Origin: Streptomyces sp. AP-93
Lineage (GTDB): Bacteria; Actinomycetota; Actinomycetes; Streptomycetales; Streptomycetaceae
Assembly (NCBI RefSeq): GCF_022808175.1
Contig: NZ_JALGBX010000002.1
Location: 545,102-609,101, forward strand
Length of the DNA: 64,000 bases
Reading direction: 5' to 3'
Of this stretch, positions 34,336-42,176 are shown piece by piece. A model generated the notes under the pieces. The model searched no databases, was not told the DNA's origin, and was given only the letters and a program-made list of their open reading frames with translations. Numbering within the stretch: the stretch's first letter is position 1; each line of letters begins with the position of its first letter. A program made the position numbers and the translations under genes.

Positions 34336-35095
34336 CCCGGGACGCGAGGACGTGAAGGAGGGCGACCAGGGTTCCTGACCCCATGAGCTTCCCTTCGGCC
34401 ATGAGTCCGGGGATATCCGCCAGGGGTACCCAAGCGATCTGTCCGGCCTCCTCGATGTCCGTGGGTTCGCCCACCTTCACCGCACCCCGCGCCACGAAGA
34501 TCTCGTGCGGCGAGTCGACCATGCCGATCATGGGCTGGTACGTCACGACGTGCTCGACGTTCGTCGGGCGCCAGCCGGTCTCTTCCTCGGTCTCGCGCGC
34601 CGCCGTGGTCGCCGCGTCCTCGCCTTCGTCCACGATCCCGCCGGGGAGTTCCCATCCCCACTGCTGCGGGACGAAGCGATAGCGCCACAGCATCAGGACA
34701 CGCTGCTGCTCGTCGATCACAGCCGTGATCGCTACATGGTGGAGGCGCACCACGTGGTGCTCGAACCGCTCGACCCCGGGCGGCTCGACGTCGACGAGGT
34801 CGAGGTTCACCCACCGGTTCTCGTAGACCGTCCTGCTGCCGTGGATCGTCCAGGGCTCCATCTCCGCCGGCGTGGCCACGGTCTCGCTGCCGACGACTCG
34901 GTAGGAGCTGCGGTCGTAGGCCTTGATGAGCCGCTCGCTCGCCAGCCGCGCGAGTACCTGGCGCAGGGCGGTACGGCCGATCTCCAGCTCGGCGCTCATG
35001 GTCCGCTCGGAGGGAAGCTTCTCACCGGGCCCATACTTGCCCGACTCGATCCACGACCGGATCGTCTGGTAGACCCTCGTCGACTTCGGTCCCAT
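34319..35095 (-). CDS. GntR winged-helix fused to NUDIX hydrolase
   Basis: 258 aa from ATG at 35095; an upstream in-frame ATG at 35170 would add 25 residues. The GntR-type wHTH occupies about 5-70 (YGPGEKLPSERTMSAELEIG). The NUDIX domain follows from about 100, with the box G(x5)E(x7)REUxEE visible in GIVDEGEDAATTAARETEEETGW. In pSAM2 the GntR repressor KorSA and the NUDIX protein Pif, an immunity factor, are separate proteins; here both folds are in one chain. A combined repressor and transfer-immunity role is inferred. Confidence 0.88.
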   Translation of the reverse strand: MGPKSTRVYQTIRSWIESGKYGPGEKLPSERTMSAELEIGRTALRQVLARLASERLIKAYDRSSYRVVGSETVATPAEMEPWTIHGSRTVYENRWVNLDLVDVEPPGVERFEHHVVRLHHVAITAVIDEQQRVLMLWRYRFVPQQWGWELPGGIVDEGEDAATTAARETEEETGWRPTNVEHVVTYQPMIGMVDSPHEIFVARGAVKVGEPTDIEEAGQIAWVPLADIPGLMAEGKLMGSGTLVALLHVLASRATAAP

Positions 35096-35498
35096 CCTCA
35101 GAGCACTCTCCCCGTTCGTTGGCTGGCACCGGCCAGCGTAGTCGGGGAGCAATTCGGGTGCCGCGGCCATACCTGTCTCTCTTCCCTTCGAATCTTGGGG
35201 CGACGAGCCCAGGGCGTCCGGAGGCTGCCCGGGCGCAACCTGGTTGATGCCCGGCAGGGACCTGTGCCCGCTGCTCCGACGTGGGCGGGCGCGGGATGTT
35301 ACACGCGAGAACACCCGGTCATGCGTCCAGAGACCGGGCTTCTTTCCCCTAACGGCATGAACTTTTGTTGGTCTCAGGGGGGTTGGGTGAGGGGCCCGGA
35401 TACTCTTATCGGGCTGGACCTCGCAGCGACCCATGAACGTCTCGACCGCATGGTCGGGACCTCCCGGTAACGGGAGTTCTTGAGTTGGGAGGTTCGGT

Positions 35499-35630
35499 AT
35501 GGGGAAGCGCAGGCGTAAGCGTCGACAGCGTCGAGACCCGGGGCCCCGTTGGGTGCCCTTGAGTATCGGCGTCAGGCTGTTCGGCGCGCTGATAGCGCTT
35601 GCGGCCCTGGTGGAGAGGATCGAGTCCTAG
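35499..35630 (+). CDS. Small basic single-helix membrane protein
   Basis: 43 aa, ATG at 35499, with GGGAGG 6 nt upstream and a small hairpin (CTCCCG-GTAA-CGGGAG, 35461-35476) before it. The first 14 residues are almost all Arg/Lys (MGKRRRKRRQRR), followed by a hydrophobic helix (LFGALIALAALV). It is on the strand opposite the GntR-NUDIX gene. The good ribosome site supports expression; function is unknown. Confidence 0.5.
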   Translation: MGKRRRKRRQRRDPGPRWVPLSIGVRLFGALIALAALVERIES

Positions 35631-36167
35631 CGCAAGCGGGACGCGCGAGAGGTGGTTCGGCCGAGAGATGGCTCGCTAAGCGGGTCTGACCTCTGCGAAG
35701 TCGGCCAGACCCACCTAGCCTCACCACTGCTGCATGGCTGGCCCCTCGGCTGTCACCGGGGGGCCCAGTCGTCCACAGTGGAAAGTGCACACCAGGCGAA
35801 ACAAGAAAATCTTACAGCTAGGGGACTGGCCGCGCCTGTGTTCCGGTGAAATCACGTTCCGCGAATGTTGTCCTGGCCTGCGGAAACATGGACAGGGTCC
35901 CTCGTACGGGCGGAGTATCGGCTTCCTGAGCGGGGCCTTCCACTCCCCTTGCTGTCACATTCGTGAGCGCAGCGATCGCGTCCGAGTCGGTCACCAGGCG
36001 AGGTGCGGTCCGCCACGTACTTGCGAAGCGGGGCTCGGAAGGCCGCACTGATTTCGCGGTGCGCAGGGCACCCTGTGGGCCATGTGTGGGCCAGGGGGAG
36101 CGGCGAAGGCGCGCGAATGGGTCTTGTGTGCAGGTCAGAGCCTTAACGGGCCCTGCAAGCGGAGCGC
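35631..36167. other. Right-end AICE non-coding segment
   Basis: About 540 bp between the small ORF and attR. No convincing gene: open frames here run through the tRNA fragment or lack ribosome sites. It is locally less GC-rich near 35790-35820 (AAACAAGAAAATCTTAC). It contains the right arm-type repeat at 36076-36093. Confidence 0.55.
36076..36093. repeat. Candidate integrase arm-type site, right
   Basis: TGGGCCATGTGTGGGCCA, identical to 21374-21391 and in direct orientation, 75 bp inside attR. Confidence 0.7.
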
Positions 36168-36293
36168 TCTTGAAAACCGTCGTGGCGCGAGTCACCGTGG
36201 GTTCAAATCCCACACCCACCGCCAGGTCAGAGAAGTAGCAGGTCAGAGGGCGGGTACCCGAATCGGGTGCCCGCCCTCTCTGCTCACCCTGTC
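36168..36293 (+). repeat. attR of the AICE (tRNA-Ser 3' end plus terminator)
   Basis: Begins TCTTGAAAACCGTCGTGGC, then has GCGA instead of AGCGAT in the variable-arm loop, and continues identical to attL through the acceptor strand, CCA and terminator hairpin (36245-36279) to CTCACCCTGTC. There is no D arm or 5' acceptor strand, so it is not a functional tRNA gene. Confidence 0.9.
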
Positions 36294-36294
36294 C

Positions 36295-37065
36295 TCAGTC
36301 CCTGGCCAGGGCGTTCGCGGTGGCCCGTACGAAGCCGTCAGGGTTGTCGAGCATGATGTTGTGCCCGCAGTCCGGGACGGGGATGACCGCCACTCCAGCC
36401 GCCTCCAGGGCTTCGGCCTCGGGGACGCTGCCGTCCTCGGCCGGGACCAGGTAGCTGCGCGGGATCTTCAGCTCCACCAGCAGCTCGCGCATCGTCGGCG
36501 TCGTGCCCGCCCCCAGGTGTACGGCGCTGCGGTGCAGGGCGACGCGGCCCGCCAGCCGCATCGTGGACCACCAGTGCGCGCCGACCCGGTCGCGCACCTC
36601 GGCCCAGCCGCCGGCCAGGAACTCCTGCTCGGTGTAGGTGGCGAGCCCGCTGCTGCCCGGGGCGGCGGGGCCGGGCGGGGTCGGGTCCAGGTTGGCGTCG
36701 ACCAGCACCAGCCGGGAGACGAGGTGGGGGTGCCGGTCGGCCAGCACGATGGCGACAGCGCCTCCCATGCTGTGCGCGATGAGTTCGGCGGCGCCGGTAC
36801 CAGCCTGCTCCAGCGCGGCGGCGAGAGCGTCGGCATGCGCTTCCAGCGTGTACGAGAAGTCCTCGGGCCGGTCGCTGTGCCCGTGCCCCAGTAGGTCGAT
36901 CAGCAGGGATCGCCGCCCGGCGAGCAGCGGATGCACGGCGCTCGCCGCGAAGTATGCGGGCGAGGTGGATCCCAGCCCGTGCACGTAGACCCGCGCCGGT
37001 CCGGCCCCGGGCAGTTCGGCCCAGCGGATCCGGTCACCGCCCGCTGTGACGACGGCACTTTGCAT
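36295..37065 (-). CDS. Alpha/beta hydrolase
   Basis: 256 aa from ATG at 37065, with GGGGGAG upstream. The fold shows the oxyanion HG motif VYVHGLGSTSPAYF, nucleophile Ser in IAHSMGGA, acid in VLVDANLD or SYLVPAEDGSVPE and His in PDCGHNIML. The substrate is unknown. Its stop codon lies 2 bp beyond attR, so it is the first chromosomal gene to the right of the AICE and uses the duplicated terminator. Confidence 0.9.
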   Translation of the reverse strand: MQSAVVTAGGDRIRWAELPGAGPARVYVHGLGSTSPAYFAASAVHPLLAGRRSLLIDLLGHGHSDRPEDFSYTLEAHADALAAALEQAGTGAAELIAHSMGGAVAIVLADRHPHLVSRLVLVDANLDPTPPGPAAPGSSGLATYTEQEFLAGGWAEVRDRVGAHWWSTMRLAGRVALHRSAVHLGAGTTPTMRELLVELKIPRSYLVPAEDGSVPEAEALEAAGVAVIPVPDCGHNIMLDNPDGFVRATANALARD

Positions 37066-37211
37066 TCTGAACTCCCCCAAGTCGATGTTGATCACGAGCG
37101 TAGCCTTGTCGCCGACTCTCGACAGGTGAGTTCACGCGCGGCCGTGAAGCGGCTCGACAGCGGCGTACATCACGATCCGGTGGCACCCCTTCATGCGCGC
37201 GGGCCGTGGAG

Positions 37212-37832
37212 TCAGCCGAACCAGACGACCAGGCGGACGCCCTCGTCGCCGTGGAGGCTCGCCAGGGTGCGCATGACCGACCAGACCGCGCCCCAGTCGC
37301 TGTCGGGCACGGCCTGTTTCCGGGTGAGGCGGGCGATGCGGAAGACTCGGTCGCCGTCCGGCCACTCGGTGCCCTCGGGGTAGGAGAGGCCCGCTCGGTG
37401 GAGAACGCGGGGATCGGTGATGCTGGAGAGCTCGGCGAAGCGGGTGAGGCTGGTGTTCCTGCCGTACAGCTCCCAGGCTCCGTCGGCGCCGCGGCGGTAT
37501 TCGTGGACGCAGCCGTCGGCCTCGTTCGCCACCTCGTCCCAGTCCACGGCCGCCAGCTCCGCCCAGGTGATCCAGGACGAGCCCCTCGAATCCGTACCCC
37601 AGGACTCGAAAGCTGTGCGGCTCTCCTGGGACACGTCCGCGGGGAGGCCGCGGTAGTCGGCGAGCGGACGGAAATCGCCGGTATCGCGCACGCCGAACAG
37701 CGCCCCGAAGGCGGCGTAGGACCGGCCGTTGTAAAGGTCCGAGATGTCGGCGGCCTTGCTCCAGCTGCGGTCGTCCTCGTCCAGCCAGCGATCCCAGCGG
37801 CATTCGATGAAGCCGTAGATGTCTGTCCCCAT
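37212..37832 (-). CDS. Conserved hypothetical protein
   Basis: 206 aa from ATG at 37832 (MGTDIYGFIECRWDRW). It is soluble, rich in Trp, Asp and Arg, with no signal or membrane segment. Motifs such as DISDLYNGRSYAAFGALFGVR and PDGDRVFRIARLTRKQ look like a globular domain, but I do not recognise the family. Proteins starting GTDIYGFIE are widespread in Streptomyces as I recall. Confidence 0.75.
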   Translation of the reverse strand: MGTDIYGFIECRWDRWLDEDDRSWSKAADISDLYNGRSYAAFGALFGVRDTGDFRPLADYRGLPADVSQESRTAFESWGTDSRGSSWITWAELAAVDWDEVANEADGCVHEYRRGADGAWELYGRNTSLTRFAELSSITDPRVLHRAGLSYPEGTEWPDGDRVFRIARLTRKQAVPDSDWGAVWSVMRTLASLHGDEGVRLVVWFG

Positions 37833-37933
37833 GCCGGGAATTGTGCTCGGTGGGGTGGGATCGGGCGAGGGATTTGCGGTGTGCCCGCCGGACCGATGGT
37901 GGGCGCCCCGGCGGACACCCACCGCCGGCGCGG

Positions 37934-39142
37934 TCAGTAGTCCTTGAGGGTGATGGAGTTCGCGGCTTTCTGGATCGGCTGCATGACCTTGGCCATCATC
38001 CGCTCCTTGCCCGGCAGGCGGCCCAGGAGGGAGAGGATGGTCAGCTGGACCGAGATCTGGCGCTTGGTCCGCATGACCATGTGCTTGATGTTCGAGGGGC
38101 CGAGCTTCTGGTTCTCCTCCGCGAAGCTGCGCATCTCGCGTTCGTACGCCGCGAAGCCGGTCCCGTGGTCGCCGCCGGCCGCCGCGAGCTCGCCCGCCAG
38201 GACGTAGGCGCCGACCAGGGCCAGGCTCGTGCCCTGGCCGGAGGCGGGCGAGGCGCATTACGCGGAGTCGCCGACCAGGGCGGTGCGGCCCTTGGACCAG
38301 TGGTCCAGGTGGGCCTGGCTGAGGGAGTCGAAGTAGAAGTCCGGGGCCTCGTCCAGTGCCGCGAGGAGCCGGGGCACCTCCCAGGCCTCGCCCGCGTACG
38401 CCTCCGCGAGCAGCTTCTTCTGCTGGGAGACGTCGTGGCGGTCGTACTCGAGCGGCTCCGAGGCGAAGAGGAACATCGCCTTCGCGCCGCTGTCCTTGGC
38501 TGTGCTGTACGTCAGGGCCGTGCGCAGGGGGGAGAGGTAGGTCAGCTCCCAGCGGTCGAGGTCGAGGTGGTTGGGGACGCTGTAGATCGAGACGTAGTAG
38601 CCCAGGTCCCGGATGAAGCGCTCCTCGGGGCCGAAGACCAGCGCCCGGGTGTTGGAGTGCAGCCCGTCGGCGCCGACGACCAGGTCGAAGACGCGGCGCT
38701 CCCCGCTGTCGAAGGTCACCTCGATGCCGGCCGCGGTCTCCGTGGCGGAGGCGATGGAGTCGCCGAAGAGGTACTCGACACCGTCGGCTCCGTCGACGGT
38801 GAGGTCGTAGAGGATCCGGTTGAGGTCACCGCGCAGGATCTCCGCGTCGTGGCCCGCGCGGCCGCCGAAGGTGTCGCCGTCCAGCGTCGCCACCCGCTTG
38901 CCGGCCGCGCTGACGATGGAGCCGCCCTGGACGTCGGTCCGCTGGGCACGGACCGCTTCGAGGACCCCGGCGCGGGAGACCACGTCGAGCGCGGCACCCC
39001 GGATGTCGATCTTGTAGCCGCCCTCCCGGAGGGCGGAGGCGCGCTCGACCACGGTCGGCCGGAAGCCGTGGTGGCGCAGCCAGTAGGCCAAGGCGGTACC
39101 CGCGATGCCGGCACCCGATATCAGTACGTTTCGGTTCTGCAT
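37934..39142 (-). pseudogene. FAD-dependent monooxygenase interrupted by an in-frame TAA
   Basis: From ATG at 39142 the frame encodes a full flavoprotein hydroxylase: the dinucleotide fold LISGAGIAGTALAYWLRHHG, the middle DG motif VVGADGLHSNTR and the late ALVGDSA motif. There a TAA (38258-38260) replaces the Tyr or Phe codon of the usual GDAAYC motif. The same frame continues without any other stop or shift for 107 more codons (CASPASGQGTSLALVGAYVL and on) to TGA at 37934. One base change would restore the about 402-aa enzyme. A recent null mutation or a base-calling error is likely. The truncated 294-aa product would lack the end of the FAD site. Confidence 0.88.
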
Positions 39143-39437
39143 GGAAACCTGGTCCCCCGACCATGAGAAGAAGATCCGCCGCGCCGTGGGTGGAGCATGC
39201 TGGTCGGGCTGAGTGGATGTCAACATCCCTCCAGGGGCGGGGAGATGGGGATCTTCGGGCGGGGTTCCGGCCCGTCGTCACGTAAGGATCCAGAGGGGCC
39301 GGATTGTGCTATTAGCCCCTTTGAGTGGTGTTTGTCGGAAGATCGGCGCGGGGCGTGGAGGCGTTCCGGTTGCGCCCGCATCATGACGAATGTATTCAGA
39401 TCCGCCCGTCGGAACATCGCGAAAAGAGGGACCCGTC
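39143..39437. other. Divergent promoter region
   Basis: About 295 bp between the monooxygenase and the small secreted-protein gene. A short dyad GGATGTCAACATCC at about 39213-39226 could be an operator. No gene is supported. Confidence 0.4.
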
Positions 39438-39851
39438 ATGGCTCACCGCAGCACCATCACGTCGATCTGGACCACCGTCCTCGCGGCTCTCGTGGCCCTC
39501 CTCACCTCCCTCGGCTTCGGTGGCAAGGTCGCCCAGGCCGCCGCCACCCCGCTCTCCTCCTCCCCCGCCGCCCCCGCGGCCGTCGCGGCGAACCGGCCGG
39601 CCTTCATGGCCCGGCGGACCTGGAGGGCGATGATGCGCGGTGGTTCGCTCCCGCCCACCATCAAGCAGCGCATCCGCGCCGAGGCCCACGGCAAGACCCC
39701 GTCCGTCCGCCGCTCCACCACCGCCCTGGCCGCCGGCTCCGGAGCCGGGTTCGAGTCCGAGCCCGGAGTGGACGGCAGCGTCCGTAGCGCCGCGACCGCC
39801 GCAGCGCTCCGGGTCGCAGCCGCTCGCCGGGAGATGGCGCTCGCCGCGTAG
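39438..39851 (+). CDS. Small exported or membrane protein (DUF6344-like)
   Basis: 137 aa from ATG at 39438. An N-terminal hydrophobic segment (TSIWTTVLAALVALLTSLGF) with possible cleavage after AQA or AAA precedes an Ala/Pro/Arg-rich chain. The segment LPPTIKQRIRAEAHG recalls the DUF6344 family of Streptomyces (from memory). Function unknown. Confidence 0.72.
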   Translation: MAHRSTITSIWTTVLAALVALLTSLGFGGKVAQAAATPLSSSPAAPAAVAANRPAFMARRTWRAMMRGGSLPPTIKQRIRAEAHGKTPSVRRSTTALAAGSGAGFESEPGVDGSVRSAATAAALRVAAARREMALAA

Positions 39852-40524
39852 CGCGCCCGGCACGGAGTACTCGTACCGCGCAGATGCGGGATCCGCTGAC
39901 CGCAGGCCCGTTAATCGCAGCACGCAGCACGCAGCACGCAGCACGCAGCACGCAGCACGCAGCACGCAGCACGCAGCACGCAGCACGCAGCACGCACGTA
40001 GGCAGCTCGCACGTAGGCACGTAGGACCAACGCAGCAGAACGTGAGAGCAACGCAGTGCAGGCGCTTGAGCCCGGTCGGTCGGTGTGAGTAGGCCGCGAC
40101 CGCGGATCGCGCCGTGAAGGTGCCCCGGAGCGGGGCACAGTGGGAAGGCCCCGGCGAGCGCCGGGGGCGTGCAGGGGGCGTGAAGCTTGGCAGCGCAGGG
40201 CCGCAGGCCCGGGAGACGGTGGGGTTCCCGGACGGCGCGGCCCTTTTCGGCATGTCCGGGGCCGGCCGGTTGGCGGAACGGTTCAGCCCTTCCCCGGCAG
40301 GGGTTTCAGCGGGTCTGAAGGCGTTGACCTGGGGCGCCGGGGGCGCGAATGGGGTTTATCCGATGTTGGTCATGCTTGCGGGGGAATCGAGGACTCCGGG
40401 GTGGTTCGCCGGGGATTCGGTGGGCAACTCTGATCTCGCGACGTCGTCACCACACGGAACGACCGAGGCGGTCGGCCAACTGCCTTGGAGTACACCCGAC
40501 TTCGGTTTTCTGGAGGATAAAGAC
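39852..40524. other. Long intergenic region with 7-bp tandem repeat and hairpins
   Basis: About 670 bp. It holds the CGCAGCA heptamer array (39916-39992), related ACGTAGGCA repeats to about 40022, and two tight GC hairpins (40120-40138, GTGCCCCG/CGGGGCAC; 40148-40167). Frames crossing it have no ribosome site or conserved content. The ribosome site GGAGG at 40512 belongs to the next gene. Confidence 0.6.
39916..39992. repeat. Eleven perfect copies of the heptamer CGCAGCA
   Basis: 77 bp made of 11 uninterrupted 7-bp units, a minisatellite likely to vary by slippage. On the minus strand it reads as a repeating Cys/Val/Leu/Arg/Ala peptide, which is not a plausible protein. Confidence 0.92.
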
Positions 40525-40836
40525 ATGGCAAGCATCCGTACCGCCCGCGTCATCGCCGCCGTCGCCGCTCTCCCCCTCGCCGTCGCCCTCTTCGGCGGGG
40601 TGGCATCGGCCGACAACGGCTCCTTCGCGAACGACGGATCGAATGCGAGCGTCGCCAGCATCATCGGCAGCGGCGTGGGCGGCAACAACCACGGCAACTC
40701 CTCCACCTCGCAGCAGGTGGCCACCGGATCCGGCGCGTCCAACCAGAACAACACCGCGCAGGTCAACGGCTCGGCCTTCACCGCGATCGAACAGCACAAC
40801 TCCAACGTCGCGGTGAACTTCTACCCGTGGTGGTAG
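40525..40836 (+). CDS. Small secreted Asn/Ser/Gln-rich protein
   Basis: 103 aa from ATG at 40525, with TGGAGG 8 nt upstream. The Sec signal ends at GVASA (about 29). The mature 74 residues are rich in Asn, Ser, Gly and Gln and lack cysteine (for example SNQNNTAQVNGSAF), with an aromatic end, FYPWW. The composition resembles secreted, assembly-prone surface proteins of aerial hyphae, but it is neither a chaplin nor a rodlin by motif. A terminator follows. Confidence 0.75.
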   Translation: MASIRTARVIAAVAALPLAVALFGGVASADNGSFANDGSNASVASIIGSGVGGNNHGNSSTSQQVATGSGASNQNNTAQVNGSAFTAIEQHNSNVAVNFYPWW

Positions 40837-40859
40837 CCGCGGCCTGAGTCGCACCGACC

Positions 40860-40923
40860 GCCCAGGGCGCCTGCACGACCGGACCGGCTGGGGTCCGGTA
40901 CCGCGGGCGCCCTCGGGCGTTTT
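40860..40923 (+). terminator. Strong hairpin terminator with T-run
   Basis: GCCCAGGGCGCCTGC (40860-40874) pairs imperfectly with GCGGGCGCCCTCGGGC (40903-40918), encloses a smaller CCGGACC/GGTCCGG hairpin, and is followed by GTTTTA. It separates the secreted-protein gene from the steroid-type operon. Confidence 0.75.
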
Positions 40924-41018
40924 ACGTGCTCCGTCACAGTGCCCCGGCCTTGACATCCACCTGGAATCTGACGGACAGTCAGCTCCACTTGATGATGTGA
41001 TGCCGGGAGGCCAGCGCC

Positions 41019-42176
41019 GTGCACCTCGCCCCGACCGAAGGCCAGTTGCGGCTCCGCGCCGAGCTGCGGGAGTACTTCGGAAACCTGCTGCCGGACGGGG
41101 TGCCCGAGGACCCCGCCGAGCAGCGCGCACTACTGCGCCGGATCGGCGCCGACGGACTCCTCGGCCTCGGCTGGCCCGTCGAGTACGGAGGCCAGGGCCG
41201 CGGCCCGGACGAGCAGTTCGTGTTCTTCGACGAGGCCTACCGGGCGGGTGCCCCCGTCTCCATGGTCACCCTCAACACCGTCGGCCCGACCCTGATGAAG
41301 TACGGGACGCAGGAGCAGAAGGACTACTTCCTGCCCCGGATCCTCAAGGGCGAACTCGTCTTCGCCATCGGCTACTCCGAGCCCGAGGCGGGCACCGACC
41401 TCGCCTCCCTGCGCACCAGGGCCGTCCGGGACGACGAGGGCTGGCTGATCGACGGCCAGAAGATCTTCACCTCGAACGCCCAGAACGCCGACTGGATCTG
41501 GCTCGCCTGCCGCACCGACCCGCAGGCCCCCAAGCACAAGGGCATCTCCATCATCCTGGTGCCCACCGACGCCCCCGGCTTCGCCTGGACCCCGATCGAC
41601 ACCGTCGGCGGGCTGACCACGACCGCCACGTACTACGACTCCATCCGGGTGCCCGCCGGGAACCTCGTCGGCCCCGAGCACGGCGGCTGGGGCCTGATCA
41701 CCAACCAGCTCAACCACGAACGCGTCGCCCTCGCCGCCATCGGCATGCAGGCCGAGGACTTCTACCAGGGCGCGCTCGACCATGCCCGCACCCCCCACCC
41801 GGTCACCGGCGAGCGTCCCGCCGACCGCCCCTGGGTGCAGTCGCGGCTCGCGGAGGCCCACGCGCGCCTCGCCGCCGTACGCCTCCTCAACTGGCGCCTC
41901 GTCCAGGACGTCGGCGCCGGCACCCTGGCCCCGGGCGACGCGAGCGGCGTGAAGTTCCTGGGCACCGAGTCCACCGTCGAGGTGTACCGGATCTGCCAGG
42001 AGGTGGTGGGGGAGGAGGCGCTCATCCGGGGATCGGGCCCCGAGGTCTTCGCGGGCGGTGAGCTGGAGCGGATGAACAGGGCCGCCCAGATCAACACCTT
42101 CGGGGGCGGCGTCAGCGAGGTCCAACGGGAGATCGTCGCGATGATGCGGCTCGGCATGAAGGGAAGGAAGCGATGA
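41019..42176 (+). CDS. Acyl-CoA dehydrogenase, FadE29/ChsE2-like
   Basis: 385 aa from GTG at 41019, 8 nt after GGGAGG. Typical family motifs are YSEPEAGTDLASL (FAD/substrate loop), GQKIFTSNAQNADW and the C-terminal NTFGGGVSEVQREIVA. The steroid-type ChsE enzymes are alpha2beta2 heterotetramers made from two adjacent fadE genes; a second, shorter family member is two genes downstream. It starts a five-gene operon with overlapping or abutting ends. It would desaturate the last three-carbon side-chain CoA ester of a steroid; the substrate assignment is inferred from gene order. Confidence 0.9.
   Translation: MHLAPTEGQLRLRAELREYFGNLLPDGVPEDPAEQRALLRRIGADGLLGLGWPVEYGGQGRGPDEQFVFFDEAYRAGAPVSMVTLNTVGPTLMKYGTQEQKDYFLPRILKGELVFAIGYSEPEAGTDLASLRTRAVRDDEGWLIDGQKIFTSNAQNADWIWLACRTDPQAPKHKGISIILVPTDAPGFAWTPIDTVGGLTTTATYYDSIRVPAGNLVGPEHGGWGLITNQLNHERVALAAIGMQAEDFYQGALDHARTPHPVTGERPADRPWVQSRLAEAHARLAAVRLLNWRLVQDVGAGTLAPGDASGVKFLGTESTVEVYRICQEVVGEEALIRGSGPEVFAGGELERMNRAAQINTFGGGVSEVQREIVAMMRLGMKGRKR

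Larger units (their letters stand above)
21205..36293. mobile_element. AICE (actinomycete integrative and conjugative element) in tRNA-Ser(TGA)
   Basis: A 15-kb block bounded by near-identical direct repeats of about 125 bp that contain the tRNA-Ser 3' end and its terminator. Gene order from left: integrase, excisionase, iteron-like repeats, DUF3631 ATPase, small protein, prim-pol, small protein, Spd-like protein, clt-like repeats, TraB-like translocase, Spd-like protein, RRQRL zinc protein, DUF2637 protein, two small proteins, an HTH/TPR regulator and a GntR-NUDIX protein. This is the modular layout of AICEs such as pSAM2: integration, replication, double-stranded DNA transfer and regulation. 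No broken core gene is seen, so it may still be functional. Confidence 0.93.

Noticed and set aside
35818..36219. 133-codon minus-strand frame at the AICE right end
   Set aside because: It reads through the tRNA fragment of attR and contains no conserved features.
37212..38258. Single 348-aa minus-strand protein
   Set aside because: Its first 142 codons are the out-of-frame shadow of the monooxygenase C-terminus; the real gene starts at ATG 37832.
39916..39992. CRISPR-like array
   Set aside because: The units are 7 bp with no spacers.
39661..40020. Cys-rich repeat protein read from the minus strand across the heptamer array
   Set aside because: The peptide is only the translation of a 7-bp minisatellite, without a ribosome site.
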